A stretch of DNA of 64,000 nt from Thermopolyspora sp044507605 (GTDB taxonomy: Bacteria; Actinomycetota; Actinomycetes; Streptosporangiales; Streptosporangiaceae), in NCBI GenBank assembly GCA_044507605.1, contig JBIQJI010000013.1, positions 1 through 64,000 on the forward strand, written 5' to 3'. Each line of letters opens with the position of its first letter. Position 1 is the first letter of the stretch. The notes below the pieces were generated by a model, which had not been told where the DNA came from, ran no database searches, and saw nothing but the letters and a program-made list of their open reading frames with translations. The translations under genes and the position numbers were made by a program. Below are positions 7,952 through 16,779 of the stretch, piece by piece.

Positions 7952-9640
7952 TCAGGCACTGCAGGCGTTGGTCTTGGAGTCGACGACCCGCGCGCTATCC
8001 GGGATCTTGACCGCGGTCTTCACGCCGTCCCAGTCGGTGCCGATGATCAGTTGGATCACCGGCCCCGAGGCGGCCGACGTCGTGGTGGTGCCGGCGGCCG
8101 TGGGAGTCGCGGTGGGCGTGAAGGGGGTGAGTACGCCGGTGGGCTTGACCTTGCCGGCCGCCGGCGTGATCTTGGAGAGCAGCTTGCCCGCGACGACGCC
8201 GGCGTAGTCGGCCCCGTTCGCGGCGCCCGAGGAGTACAGCAGCCGGGATTTCTGCTGGCCTCCCACGCCGGCGGGCGCGTTGCCGATCGCGGTGACCTTG
8301 AAGCCCTGCTCCGACAGCTTCTCGGCCACCTCCTTGGCCTTGCCGGCCTCGGTGGTGCCGTTCAGGACCTGGACGCGCACCTGCGCCGGCTTGATCGTCG
8401 GCTTGGCCGGCTTCTTGTCGGTGCCGCCGGAGTCGCTCGACTTGCCGCTCGTCGCCTTGGGCTTGGGCTCTTCGGTGGGCAGGTCGACGTCGCTGCGGAT
8501 CGCGTTGAACAGGTTGTCGGCGTCGGGCTGCTTCCACTGCACGCGGTTCTTGTCCGCGGGGTAGGCCTCCCAGGGGACGGTGATGAACTTGACTCCGCTG
8601 GCGGTCAGCTTCTTGGCGCTCTGCGCGATCTGGTAGAGGACCTCGACGCTCAGGTTGGAGTCCATCTCCACCGATTTCGCGGCGGCGGTCACGAACCCGT
8701 ACAGCTTGGCCGGGTTGGTGATGAGGTCGCTGCTGGTGGCCTTCTTGACGACCTGGGAGAGGAAGATCTGCTGTCGTTTGATGCGGCTGATGTCGCTGCC
8801 GTCGCCGATGCCGTGCCGCAGCCGGACGTAGCCGAGCGCCGCCTCTCCCCGCACGGTCTGCCAGCCGGCCGGCAGGTTGAGCTTGGAGGCGTGGTCGTTC
8901 ACGGCGTGCGGCAGGCAGATGCGGATGCCGCCGAGCGCGTCGACGATGTTCTTGAACCCGGCGAAGTCCACCTTGATGTAGTGATCGACCCGGATCTTGG
9001 TCAGCGTCTCGATGGTCTTGATCGTGCAGACGATGCCGCCGTCGTTGAACGCGGCGTTGATCATCTCCAGCCGGGGGGCGATGCGGGCGTGCGTGCGGGG
9101 GTTCTGGCACTCGGGCTGCTGCACCATCGAGTCACGCGGGAAGCTGATCAGCAGTGCCTTGTCGCGTTTGGGCGACACGTGCAACATGATGATGGTGTCG
9201 GTGCGCTCGCCCTCGTTCTCCATGTGCTGGCCGTACTTCCGGTTGCCCTCGCCCACGCGGGTGTCGGATCCGACGAGCAGCACGTTGAGGGCGCCGGTCA
9301 GGTTGGCGGGGCGGTTCTTGCCGAGCGCCGTGTCGACGTCCTTGCGGTGGATGTTGCCCATCGTGTCGCGGTAGAGCTTGTATCCCGTGAGCGTGGCCAG
9401 CACCAGCAGCGTCGTCATCGCGATGCTGACCCAGGCCAGCACCCGCATGCGCCTGTCCCCGGCGCTCTCACCGCCGCGGCCTCCTCGGGGCGGCTCGTCG
9501 TCCCACCCGCGCGGATTCCGCTCGGGGTACGGCGCGTCGTCGGTGCGGCGAGACGACCGGCGACCGGTCTCGACAGTCGTGGACCCCCGGCGACCCCTGG
9601 CAGGCTGATCCCGGAGGGCGACGTGTCGATGCTCGCTCAT
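7952..9640 (-). CDS. LytR-CpsA-Psr (LCP) family glycopolymer transferase with LytR C-terminal domain
   Basis: A 562-residue membrane-anchored protein. About 65 basic, disordered cytoplasmic residues precede one transmembrane helix (VLAWVSIAMTTLLVLATL, near 67-88). The LCP domain follows with NVLLVGSDTR, GERTDTIIML, SFPRDS and an RLRHGIGDGSDISRIKRQQ segment. Its conserved Asp and Arg residues bind polyprenyl pyrophosphate and Mg. A LytR_C domain (VRVQVLNGT onwards, roughly 415-510) completes it, a common arrangement in actinomycetes. LCP enzymes attach teichoic-acid-like or other glycopolymers from lipid carriers to peptidoglycan outside the membrane. Two membrane glycosyltransferases lie next to it, and the mycobacterial CpsA-like gene is also near the fbiA/manB region. 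Confidence 0.92.
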   Translation of the reverse strand: MSEHRHVALRDQPARGRRGSTTVETGRRSSRRTDDAPYPERNPRGWDDEPPRGGRGGESAGDRRMRVLAWVSIAMTTLLVLATLTGYKLYRDTMGNIHRKDVDTALGKNRPANLTGALNVLLVGSDTRVGEGNRKYGQHMENEGERTDTIIMLHVSPKRDKALLISFPRDSMVQQPECQNPRTHARIAPRLEMINAAFNDGGIVCTIKTIETLTKIRVDHYIKVDFAGFKNIVDALGGIRICLPHAVNDHASKLNLPAGWQTVRGEAALGYVRLRHGIGDGSDISRIKRQQIFLSQVVKKATSSDLITNPAKLYGFVTAAAKSVEMDSNLSVEVLYQIAQSAKKLTASGVKFITVPWEAYPADKNRVQWKQPDADNLFNAIRSDVDLPTEEPKPKATSGKSSDSGGTDKKPAKPTIKPAQVRVQVLNGTTEAGKAKEVAEKLSEQGFKVTAIGNAPAGVGGQQKSRLLYSSGAANGADYAGVVAGKLLSKITPAAGKVKPTGVLTPFTPTATPTAAGTTTTSAASGPVIQLIIGTDWDGVKTAVKIPDSARVVDSKTNACSA

Positions 9641-9706
9641 TCTGCCCCTGAGGTTAGGCCACCGAGTCAGCTCGGGGACGCCTGATCGGGTGAACCGGCC
9701 CCAGAC

Positions 9707-11245
9707 TCAAGATCCGGTCGGCTGACGATTCGGCGGCCAAGCATACCGAGATACGGACATTTGTGAGGGAGGGTTCAGGGGAGCTTTGCGGGGATTCTGA
9801 GGAAACCGCCAGGTGGCGGTTCGCCGCTCCGACGTTTCGGCCGCCCCGGCCGGACGGCATCCGGCCAGGGCCGCGGCGAGGCAGGCGAGCGGTACGGCGG
9901 GCAGCACGTACCTGTAGTCGAATTCGGCAGTCGCCGCCGGGACGACGAGCAGGGCGGCCGCCACCGTCCAGGGCAGCGCCCAGGGGCCGCCGGCGCCGGG
10001 CCGCCGCCGGCGTGCCCACCGGGCGCCGGCCACGGCCGGGGGCACCAGCAGGACGATCAGCAGCACCCCGCCGGGCAGCCTCGCCACATCCTGGTAGGCG
10101 CGCATCACGGCGGCGTAGGGCTCCTCGATCGACGTGCCGATGGGGCCGCGCTCGTACTGGCGGGCCAGCTCGGCCCCGGCCATCGCCGGGCCGCGCTCGG
10201 GCGGCGGCGGTGGCGTGGCGGGAAACTCGTACAGGTCGAATATGTACTTGTCTGGATATACCGGGCGAGTCCAGGTGAACGACCTCGCCAGCTCCCCGGC
10301 GACCGAGGCCAGATAGTCGCCGGGCTGCTCGCGGATCGCCAGCGCGGCGAACCGCCCCGCCAGACGGTCGGTCGACGCGAGGAACGTGATGCCGGGCAGC
10401 CTGACCAGCGGCGAGCCGGCCGCCCAGATGTAGTCCTGCGAAGGGGGCCGCTCGGCCGGCGGGCGCGGGTCGCACAGCACCGCGAGATCGGGCGGCGGCC
10501 GCATCACTGCGCAGTCTGCGAACGCCATCGTGCGGGCGTACAGGAACACGCCGTTGGCCCCGATCAGCCCGAAGCGGTGATGGACGGCGCCGAACCAGCC
10601 GGCGTACCCGGTGACCGGCAGCAGCACCGCGACCACCAGCGCCAGCGCCTGCCGCGGGCTGCGGCGGACCAGATACCAGGCCGCGAAGAGCGCGATGAGC
10701 GGCAGCCCCACGGTCCTGGTCAGCGTCAGCGCGGCGAGCAGCAGCCCCGCCACCGCCGCCGAGCGCCACCCCCCGCCCCGGCGAAGGGTCAGGCACACGG
10801 CCGCCGTCAGCAGGAACATGAACAGGGTGTCGGAGACGAGCAGATGCTCCAGCTCGATCTGGTAGGCGTCCAGCAGCACGGGAGCGGCGGCCGCGACCGC
10901 CGCCCAGCCCGGCGCGAACCGCCGTGCCGTCGCGTACACCAGCACGCCCACGCCCAGCCCCAGCACGTGCTGCGCCAGCGCGACGACCGCGAAGGAGTGG
11001 AACGGCTCCAGGAGCATCAGGAACATCGAGTAGCCGGCCGGCCGCACCAGGTCGGGGCTCGGCCGCAGCGCCGTCACGACATAGGTGTAGGAGTCGGGAA
11101 ACCAGAGGGCCGGCCGGAACCCCAGCATCGCCACCAGCCGCAGCGCGGCCCCCGCCAGCAACACCACCAGGAACCACCGGTGCCGCGCCGCCCGCCGTGC
11201 CCAGAGGCGGCGCCGCGCACCCGCCACCGGCTCGACGACGTCCAC
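9707..11245 (-). CDS. Polytopic membrane protein, GT-C/PMT-like glycosyltransferase
   Basis: A 512-residue protein with about ten to eleven hydrophobic helices, starting with a basic N-terminus and helix FLVVLLAGAALRLVAML. The first extracytoplasmic loop carries an acidic motif PALWFPDSYTYV, as expected for polyprenol-phosphate-sugar-dependent GT-C enzymes (ArnT/PMT_2 class). The last helix is followed by a 40-residue polar tail. No other functional residues can be pinned down. It is transcribed toward the LCP gene, with 66 bases between them, and is divergent from a second large membrane protein at 11429. A role in adding sugars to surface polymers is inferred from topology and neighbours only. 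Confidence 0.65.
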   Translation of the reverse strand: MDVVEPVAGARRRLWARRAARHRWFLVVLLAGAALRLVAMLGFRPALWFPDSYTYVVTALRPSPDLVRPAGYSMFLMLLEPFHSFAVVALAQHVLGLGVGVLVYATARRFAPGWAAVAAAAPVLLDAYQIELEHLLVSDTLFMFLLTAAVCLTLRRGGGWRSAAVAGLLLAALTLTRTVGLPLIALFAAWYLVRRSPRQALALVVAVLLPVTGYAGWFGAVHHRFGLIGANGVFLYARTMAFADCAVMRPPPDLAVLCDPRPPAERPPSQDYIWAAGSPLVRLPGITFLASTDRLAGRFAALAIREQPGDYLASVAGELARSFTWTRPVYPDKYIFDLYEFPATPPPPPERGPAMAGAELARQYERGPIGTSIEEPYAAVMRAYQDVARLPGGVLLIVLLVPPAVAGARWARRRRPGAGGPWALPWTVAAALLVVPAATAEFDYRYVLPAVPLACLAAALAGCRPAGAAETSERRTATWRFPQNPRKAPLNPPSQMSVSRYAWPPNRQPTGS

Positions 11246-11428
11246 TTCCGCTCCCCTCCCGCTCGTGCCCCGCCCCGCTCGTCGGCGCCCGGGCCGCGCA
11301 GGTGGGCCCGTCAGGGGACGTTGCGCACGCTACCCGCTGCGCAGGGCGATACGGATCCCGGCCGCATCGATTACGGCGCGTCGGTCATGGCTCGCTCCCC
11401 GCACCCGCCTTCTCCCACTAGGCTCACC

Positions 11429-13594
11429 GTGACGATGAAGGTGACCTGGTTGAATCAGGCGTTCGATCACTCGGTGGATCACGCGCGGTGGCCGTCGGCG
11501 GGCCGGGTGCTCGCCGTGGCCTCGGTCCTGCCCGCGATGGCCGTCGCCGGGTGGCTGCTCGCCGGGGTGCCGCTGCTGCTGCTCGGCCGGTTCCACCCTA
11601 TCCCGGCGATCTTCCTCGGCGTTGGGCTGGCCTTCGTCGTCGCGGGCGCCGGGCTGCGCCGCCTGCCCGAGACCATCGACACCACGCCCGCCCACACCGC
11701 CGCGCTGTTCGTCATCGCCCTCGGCTCGGTCGCGTTCAACGGCGCCTTCCACACCGAGCAGCTGATCGTCCGCAGAGACCCCGCCACCTACGCCCAGTAC
11801 GCCATCTGGCTGGCCCGGCACGGCTCGCTGCCGATCCCCGAGCAGCTGGCGGCGTTCGGCGGCGCCGACCCGGCGCTGCGGTTCGACAGCACCGGCTTCT
11901 ACACCTCGGGCGGCGCGATCGTGCCGCAGTTCATGCCGGGCGCCCCGATCGTCCACGCGTTCGGCGAATGGCTCGGCGGGCTGACCGGGCTGCTGCTCAT
12001 GCAGCCGATCCTCAGCGGTTTGGCCGTGCTCACCGTCGGCGGTGTCGCCGCCCGGCTGGTCGGCGGCAGGTGGGCGGTGCCGGTGGCGCTGGCCCTCGCC
12101 GTCTGCACGCCCTTCCTCTACACCTCGCGCAGCGTCTTCAGCGAGACCCCGTCGCTGATCCTGCTGTTCGGCGGCATGAGCCTGCTGCTCGACGCCCGCC
12201 ACCGCCTCGACTGGACCCGGCTCGCCCAGCCGGGCGACGCCCCGCTGTCGGCGGCGGTCGCCGGGCTGGTCCTCGGGCTGGCCCTCGTCGTCAGGATCGA
12301 CGCGCTGCGCGACCTGCTGCCGGTCCTCGCCTACGCCGGGCTGCTGATCGCCCTGCGCCGCCACACCAAAGGCCGGGGCCGCCGCGACACCGCGGGACTG
12401 GCCGCCGACGGACGGCTCGGCGTGCCGCTGCTCGGCGGGCTCGTCGCCGGGGCCGGGCTCGGGCTGCTGTCGGCGTACCTGCTGGCCCGGCCCTACCTCG
12501 CCTACCTGTCGGGGTCGCTCACGCCGCTGCTCGCCATCTGCGCGGTCGTCCTCGTGCTGACCGCCGCCGCGCCGGCGCTCGCGCCCTGGCTCGGGCCGCG
12601 CGTCGCACGGCTGATCCGGCGGCCCTCCGAGCGGATGGCCCGGCTGCTGCCGAGGGCCGTCACCGCGCTGGTCGTGCTCGTGGCCGTCGCGTTCGCCGTA
12701 CGGCCCTGGGTGCGCACCGTGCGCCGCGACCCGGCGACGCCGGAGGACATGCTCACCGCCGACTTCATTGCCAAGGTGCAGGCCGCCACCCGCCTGCCGC
12801 ACGACCCCACCCGCCTCTACTACGAGAACTCCCTGTACTGGGTCATCTGGTACGTCGGCGTGCCCGTCGTCGTGCTGGCCGTGCTCGGCACCGTCGTGCT
12901 GACCCGCCGCCTGGTGCGGGGGCACGGCTTCGCGTGGCTGCTGCCGCTGGCCATCATCGCCTGGACCACGGTCACCACGCTGTGGCGGCCCGGCATCACC
13001 CCCGATCATCCGTGGGCGTCGCGCCGGCTCGTGCCCATCGTGCTGCCCGGTGTCATCCTGCTCGCGGCGTACGGCCTGCGGTGCGTGCGCGACCAGGCCA
13101 GGCGCATGGGGTACGGGCGGGCCGCCCAGCGGGTCCTGCTCGCCATGGGGGCCCTGCTGCTGGTGGTGCCGGCGGCCGTGACCTCGATCGGCACGGCGTT
13201 CAGCCCGGTCGAGCGCGGCGAGGCCGCGGCCGTGAGCGGCATGTGCGCGGCCCTGCCACGCAACGGCACCGTGCTGATGGCAGAGCGGGTCACGGGGGAG
13301 CGGTTCGCCCAGGTCGTGCGCGGCATGTGCGGACTGCCCACCGCCCGGGTGCGTTTCCCGCCGGGCACCAGCCTGCCCACGGCCGACGACGTGCTGCGGC
13401 TGGCCGGGCGCATCGAGCGGGCCGGCCGGGTGCCGGTGCTGCTGGCCGCCGAGCGCGACCAGGTGGCGCGCTACGGCCCGGCCACCCAGGTGCTGCGGCT
13501 GCGCACCCGGCAGGACGAACGCACCCTGGTCGACCCGCCCAACGGCACCTGGTCGCTGTCGTCCGACGTCTGGATGGCCGTGCCCGCCACCTGA
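11429..13594 (+). CDS. Large polytopic membrane protein, putative GT-C glycosyltransferase
   Basis: A 721-residue protein with around 13 hydrophobic segments. After a first cluster of helices it has RRDPATYAQYAIWLARHGSLPIP, a loop with an acidic residue placed as in dolichol/decaprenyl-phosphate-sugar transferases, then SVFSETPSLILLFGG and a soluble C-terminal domain of about 150 residues (ERVTGERFAQVVRGMCG and LLAAERDQVARYG). The frame is open far upstream, but that part is antisense to the divergent gene; GTG 11429 with AGG six bases upstream is preferred, ATG 11435 is the alternative. It probably acts outside the membrane on lipid-linked sugars. A 20-base duplication spans its stop codon. 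Confidence 0.65.
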   Translation: MTMKVTWLNQAFDHSVDHARWPSAGRVLAVASVLPAMAVAGWLLAGVPLLLLGRFHPIPAIFLGVGLAFVVAGAGLRRLPETIDTTPAHTAALFVIALGSVAFNGAFHTEQLIVRRDPATYAQYAIWLARHGSLPIPEQLAAFGGADPALRFDSTGFYTSGGAIVPQFMPGAPIVHAFGEWLGGLTGLLLMQPILSGLAVLTVGGVAARLVGGRWAVPVALALAVCTPFLYTSRSVFSETPSLILLFGGMSLLLDARHRLDWTRLAQPGDAPLSAAVAGLVLGLALVVRIDALRDLLPVLAYAGLLIALRRHTKGRGRRDTAGLAADGRLGVPLLGGLVAGAGLGLLSAYLLARPYLAYLSGSLTPLLAICAVVLVLTAAAPALAPWLGPRVARLIRRPSERMARLLPRAVTALVVLVAVAFAVRPWVRTVRRDPATPEDMLTADFIAKVQAATRLPHDPTRLYYENSLYWVIWYVGVPVVVLAVLGTVVLTRRLVRGHGFAWLLPLAIIAWTTVTTLWRPGITPDHPWASRRLVPIVLPGVILLAAYGLRCVRDQARRMGYGRAAQRVLLAMGALLLVVPAAVTSIGTAFSPVERGEAAAVSGMCAALPRNGTVLMAERVTGERFAQVVRGMCGLPTARVRFPPGTSLPTADDVLRLAGRIERAGRVPVLLAAERDQVARYGPATQVLRLRTRQDERTLVDPPNGTWSLSSDVWMAVPAT

Positions 13595-13616
13595 CAGCCG
13601 TGCCCGCCACCTGACA
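13577..13616. repeat. 20-bp perfect tandem duplication across a stop codon
   Basis: The 20 bases 13577-13596, which end with the last codons and TGA stop of the membrane protein gene, are repeated exactly at 13597-13616. The duplication therefore adds a second, untranslated copy of the C-terminal codons and stop. It looks like a recent slippage or short duplication event. Confidence 0.95.
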
Positions 13617-13833
13617 TCCGCGCCCTGGCGCGGCCACCTGCGCCCGGGCGGGGGGCGGGCAGGGTAGCCTTTCGCGCGGGACGGGCCGCCCGCCCGGTCA
13701 CCGGCAGGCCACCGGCCGGGCCTGCTCGGCGCGCCCACCTCGACAAGCCACCCTCGACAAGCAACCCGACGAGCTTCGAGCCGACGACGTGCTCACGCCT
13801 GACGGCGGCCCGATCGCAGCGAGAACTGGACCG

Positions 13834-14730
13834 ATGGAAGACGCCAAGCCGTACGTGACGATCGTGCTCCCCTGCTACAACGAGCAGGACCACGTCGTCA
13901 AAGAGGTCGACCGCATCTGCGCCGCCATGGACGCCAGCGGATACACCTACGAACTGGTGGCCATCGACGACTGCTCCACCGACGACACGCTGACCAAACT
14001 GCGCGAGGCGGCCCCTGACTACCCGCACATGCGCGTCGTGGCGTTCCACCGCAACGGCGGCTCGGGCACGGTGCGCCGCATCGGCACCCAGGACGCCCGC
14101 GGGGAGATCGTCGTCTGGACCGACGCCGACATGACCTACCCCAACGAGCGCATCCCCGAACTGGTGCAGATCCTCGACAAGGACCCGTCGATCGACCAGG
14201 TGGTGGGGGCGCGCACCAGCGAGCAGGGGTCGCACAAGATCCTGCGGGTGCCGGCCAAGTGGTTCATCCGCAAGGTCGCCGAGCGGCTCGCCGGGCAGCA
14301 CATCCCCGACCTCAACTCCGGGCTGCGGGCGTTCCGGCGCGAGGTGGCGCTGCCGTACCTGCGGCTGCTGCCACCCGGGTTCTCCTGCGTCACGACGATC
14401 ACGCTGGCGTTCCTGTCGAACCAGCACGACGTGTTCTACCTGCCGATCGACTACAGCAAGCGGGCGGGCACGTCGAAGTTCGGCTTCGTGTCCGACGCCT
14501 ACCGGTACATCCTGCAGGTGTTGCGCATGGTGATGTACTTCAACCCGCTCAAGGTGCTGATGCCGCCGGCGCTGTGGCTCGTGACCATCGGGCTCGTCAA
14601 GGGCGTGGTCGACATGGTGCGGCACCCGTTCTACTTCCCGGCGAGCACGGTCATGGTGTTCCTGTCCGGGTTGATCATCGGGTCGCTGGCGCTGCTCGCC
14701 GACCTGATCGTCCGGTCGCGGGGCGCCTGA
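13834..14730 (+). CDS. Family 2 glycosyltransferase, polyprenol-phosphate mannose/glucose synthase-like
   Basis: A 298-residue protein. The GT-A domain begins TIVLPCYNEQDHV and contains VAIDDCSTDDT and the metal motif WTDADMTYPN, as in DPM1/GtrB-type enzymes that load a sugar from a nucleotide onto polyprenyl phosphate. RVGARTSEQGS, PDLNSGLRAFRR and YSKRAGTSKFGF are conserved in that group. Two C-terminal helices (PPALWLVTIGLVKGVV and STVMVFLSGLIIGSLALLADLI) anchor it in the membrane. ATG 13834 is chosen because the catalytic domain follows at once; an in-frame GTG at 13789 would add 15 residues. It could provide the lipid-linked sugar donor used by the GT-C-like proteins just upstream, and is followed nine bases later by a GT4 gene. 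Confidence 0.85.
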   Translation: MEDAKPYVTIVLPCYNEQDHVVKEVDRICAAMDASGYTYELVAIDDCSTDDTLTKLREAAPDYPHMRVVAFHRNGGSGTVRRIGTQDARGEIVVWTDADMTYPNERIPELVQILDKDPSIDQVVGARTSEQGSHKILRVPAKWFIRKVAERLAGQHIPDLNSGLRAFRREVALPYLRLLPPGFSCVTTITLAFLSNQHDVFYLPIDYSKRAGTSKFGFVSDAYRYILQVLRMVMYFNPLKVLMPPALWLVTIGLVKGVVDMVRHPFYFPASTVMVFLSGLIIGSLALLADLIVRSRGA

Positions 14731-14738
14731 GGGGCCGC

Positions 14739-15815
14739 ATGGACATCGCACTCGTCGGCCCGACATATCCCTATAAAGGGGGTGGGGCGCACCATACGAC
14801 CGAACTCGCGCGGCGGCTCCAGGCACACGATCACCGGGTCGTCATCGAATCCTGGCGGGCGCAGTACCCCTCCTTCCTCTACCCCGGCCGCCAGACCGTC
14901 AGCGAGCCCGACGGCGAGCCCTTCCCGCACGTGCGCCGCGAACTCGACTGGCGGCGCCCCGACGGCTGGCCGCGGGCCGGGCGCCGCCTCCGGTCCGCCG
15001 ACCTCGTCGTGCTCGCCGTCCTCAGCCCGGTCCAGGTGCCCGCGTACCTCGGCGTCCTGGCCGGCGTACGCCGCCGCACCCGCGTCGTCGCCCTCTGCCA
15101 CAACGTCCTTCCGCACGAGCGCAAGCCGTACGACACGCCGCTCATGAAGGCCCTGCTGCGGCGCGTCGACGGCGTGCTCACCCACTCGCCCGAGCAGGCC
15201 AGGCTGGCCGCCGCCCTCACCATCGCCCCCGTGCGGTCCGCCGTCATGCCGCCCCATCTGCCCGCGAAGGGCCTGCCCGGCGGCGAGCGGCCGAAGGTGC
15301 GCCACCACCTGCTGTTCTTCGGCATCGTACGCCCCTACAAGGGCCTCGACCTGCTGCTGCGCGCCCTGGCCGCCGGGCCGCCGCAGGTGACGCTGACGGT
15401 CGCCGGGGAGTTCTGGGGCGGCCTCGACGACACCCGGGCCCTGATCGACGCCCTCGGCCTCACCGGCCGCGTGACCCTGCGCCCCGGCTACGTGCCCGCC
15501 GCCGAGGTGCCGGGGCTGTTCGCCGCGGCCGATGCCCTGGTCCTGCCCTACCGCTCGGCCACGGCCAGCCAGAACGTCTGGCTGGGCCACGAGCACGGCG
15601 TACCCGTCATCGCCACCCGCGTCGGCTCCTTCGCCGACCACATCACCGACGGCGTCGACGGCCTCCTGGTCGAACCCGGCTCGGCCGACGCCCTGGCCGA
15701 CGCCCTGCGCCGCTTCTACGCCCCGGGCGAACCGGAACGCCTGCGCGCGGGCGTCGCACCGGTCGACCCGGCCCCCTACTGGGCCACCTACATCGACACG
15801 CTCCTGGTCACCTGA
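14739..15815 (+). CDS. Family 4 glycosyltransferase
   Basis: A 358-residue GT-B glycosyltransferase. The N-terminal acceptor domain starts IALVGPTYPYKGGGAHHTTEL with the glycine-rich loop of family 4, HNVLPHERKP is a likely acceptor-site segment, and the C-terminal donor domain begins at FFGIVRPYKGLDLLL with LPYRSATASQNVWLGHEHGVPVIA replacing the usual E-x7-E motif (the first glutamate is not obvious). ATG 14739 lies eight bases after the previous stop with a GAGGGG ribosome site, so the two genes form an operon. Sugar and acceptor are unknown. The context suggests assembly of a surface polysaccharide or glycolipid. Confidence 0.85.
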   Translation: MDIALVGPTYPYKGGGAHHTTELARRLQAHDHRVVIESWRAQYPSFLYPGRQTVSEPDGEPFPHVRRELDWRRPDGWPRAGRRLRSADLVVLAVLSPVQVPAYLGVLAGVRRRTRVVALCHNVLPHERKPYDTPLMKALLRRVDGVLTHSPEQARLAAALTIAPVRSAVMPPHLPAKGLPGGERPKVRHHLLFFGIVRPYKGLDLLLRALAAGPPQVTLTVAGEFWGGLDDTRALIDALGLTGRVTLRPGYVPAAEVPGLFAAADALVLPYRSATASQNVWLGHEHGVPVIATRVGSFADHITDGVDGLLVEPGSADALADALRRFYAPGEPERLRAGVAPVDPAPYWATYIDTLLVT

Positions 15816-15888
15816 CGCCGGCCGCCGCGTCGTCCACAGGGGCGCGGAGACGACGTAGGGCGGGGGCGGCATCCAATACTGTTGCGGT

Positions 15889-16779
15889 GTGTCAACGGAA
15901 CGGGTCGCCCAGCTCGCCTACTCCGAGTTTCAGGGCGCGATGCTCGACGAGGCCAAGCGCCGGCGCAAGGCCGCCAAGATCATCGCGGTGCTGGCGCACT
16001 ACCTCGGGGGCGCCGAGGCGGCCGGCGACGTCGGCGTGCTCGGCGGGCTCACCGTCGCCGACGTGGGGTGCTCGGCCGGGTTCATCGCCGACGAGCTGGC
16101 GTCCGCCGGTGCGGCCCGCACGTTCGGGGTGGACATCGACGTGCCAGGGCTGCGCCGGGCGGCGGAGCGGTTCGGCGGGCGGGTGCGGTTCGTGTGCGGC
16201 GACGGCACGGCGCTGCCGTTCCCCGACGGCTCGGTCGACGTGCTGGTCTTCAACCACATCTACGAGCACGTGGTCGACCCCGACGCCGTCGTCGCCGAGC
16301 TGCGCCGGGTGCTGGCCGACGACGGCGTGCTCTACCTCGGCCTCGGCAACCGGCTCGGCGTGCTGGAGCCCCACTACAGGCTGCCCTTCCTGTCCTACCT
16401 GCCCCCGGCCCTCGCCGACCGCTACGTCCGCCTGTTCGGCCGGGCCGACCACTACTACGAGCGGTTCCGCACCCGCCGCGGCCTGCGCCGCATGCTGGCC
16501 GGCTTCCACGTGTGGGACTACACGTTCCCGGTGCTCGTCACCCCGGCCCGCTTCGCCGGCTCGGAGCTGTTCCCCGGCGCGGTGGGCCGCCTGGCCGGGG
16601 CCGTGCTGGCGCGGCTGCCCAGGTTCGCCCTGCGGGCGCTGCTGCCCGTGGTGCCGACCTACCTGTGGGTGGCCACCAAGACCCCGCGTGCGCCGGCCGG
16701 CCCCCGCCTGCCTCGCCCGCCCGAGCCCGTCCGCACCCTGCCCGGCCCCGCCGAGCCGCCCCCCGGCGGCGGGCCGTGA
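15889..16779 (+). CDS. SAM-dependent class I methyltransferase
   Basis: A 296-residue protein whose central part is a Methyltransf_11-type Rossmann domain. Motif I is VADVGCSAGFIADELA (about 56-71), followed by FGVDIDVPGL, a motif with GDGTALPFPDGSVDVLVFNHIYEHV, and LYLGLGNRLG. The C-terminal third is hydrophobic and proline-rich and may associate with the membrane. The substrate is unknown; similar proteins sit in polysaccharide and glycolipid loci. GTG 15889 is the only start near the first conserved residues. Its stop overlaps the start of the following membrane protein by four bases (GTGA), so the pair is co-translated. Confidence 0.8.
   Translation: MSTERVAQLAYSEFQGAMLDEAKRRRKAAKIIAVLAHYLGGAEAAGDVGVLGGLTVADVGCSAGFIADELASAGAARTFGVDIDVPGLRRAAERFGGRVRFVCGDGTALPFPDGSVDVLVFNHIYEHVVDPDAVVAELRRVLADDGVLYLGLGNRLGVLEPHYRLPFLSYLPPALADRYVRLFGRADHYYERFRTRRGLRRMLAGFHVWDYTFPVLVTPARFAGSELFPGAVGRLAGAVLARLPRFALRALLPVVPTYLWVATKTPRAPAGPRLPRPPEPVRTLPGPAEPPPGGGP

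Noticed and set aside
10577..11428. Upstream extension of the large membrane protein at 11429
   Set aside because: It overlaps the divergent GT-C-like gene in antisense and encodes Arg/Gln/His-rich sequence with no membrane helices or start signal.
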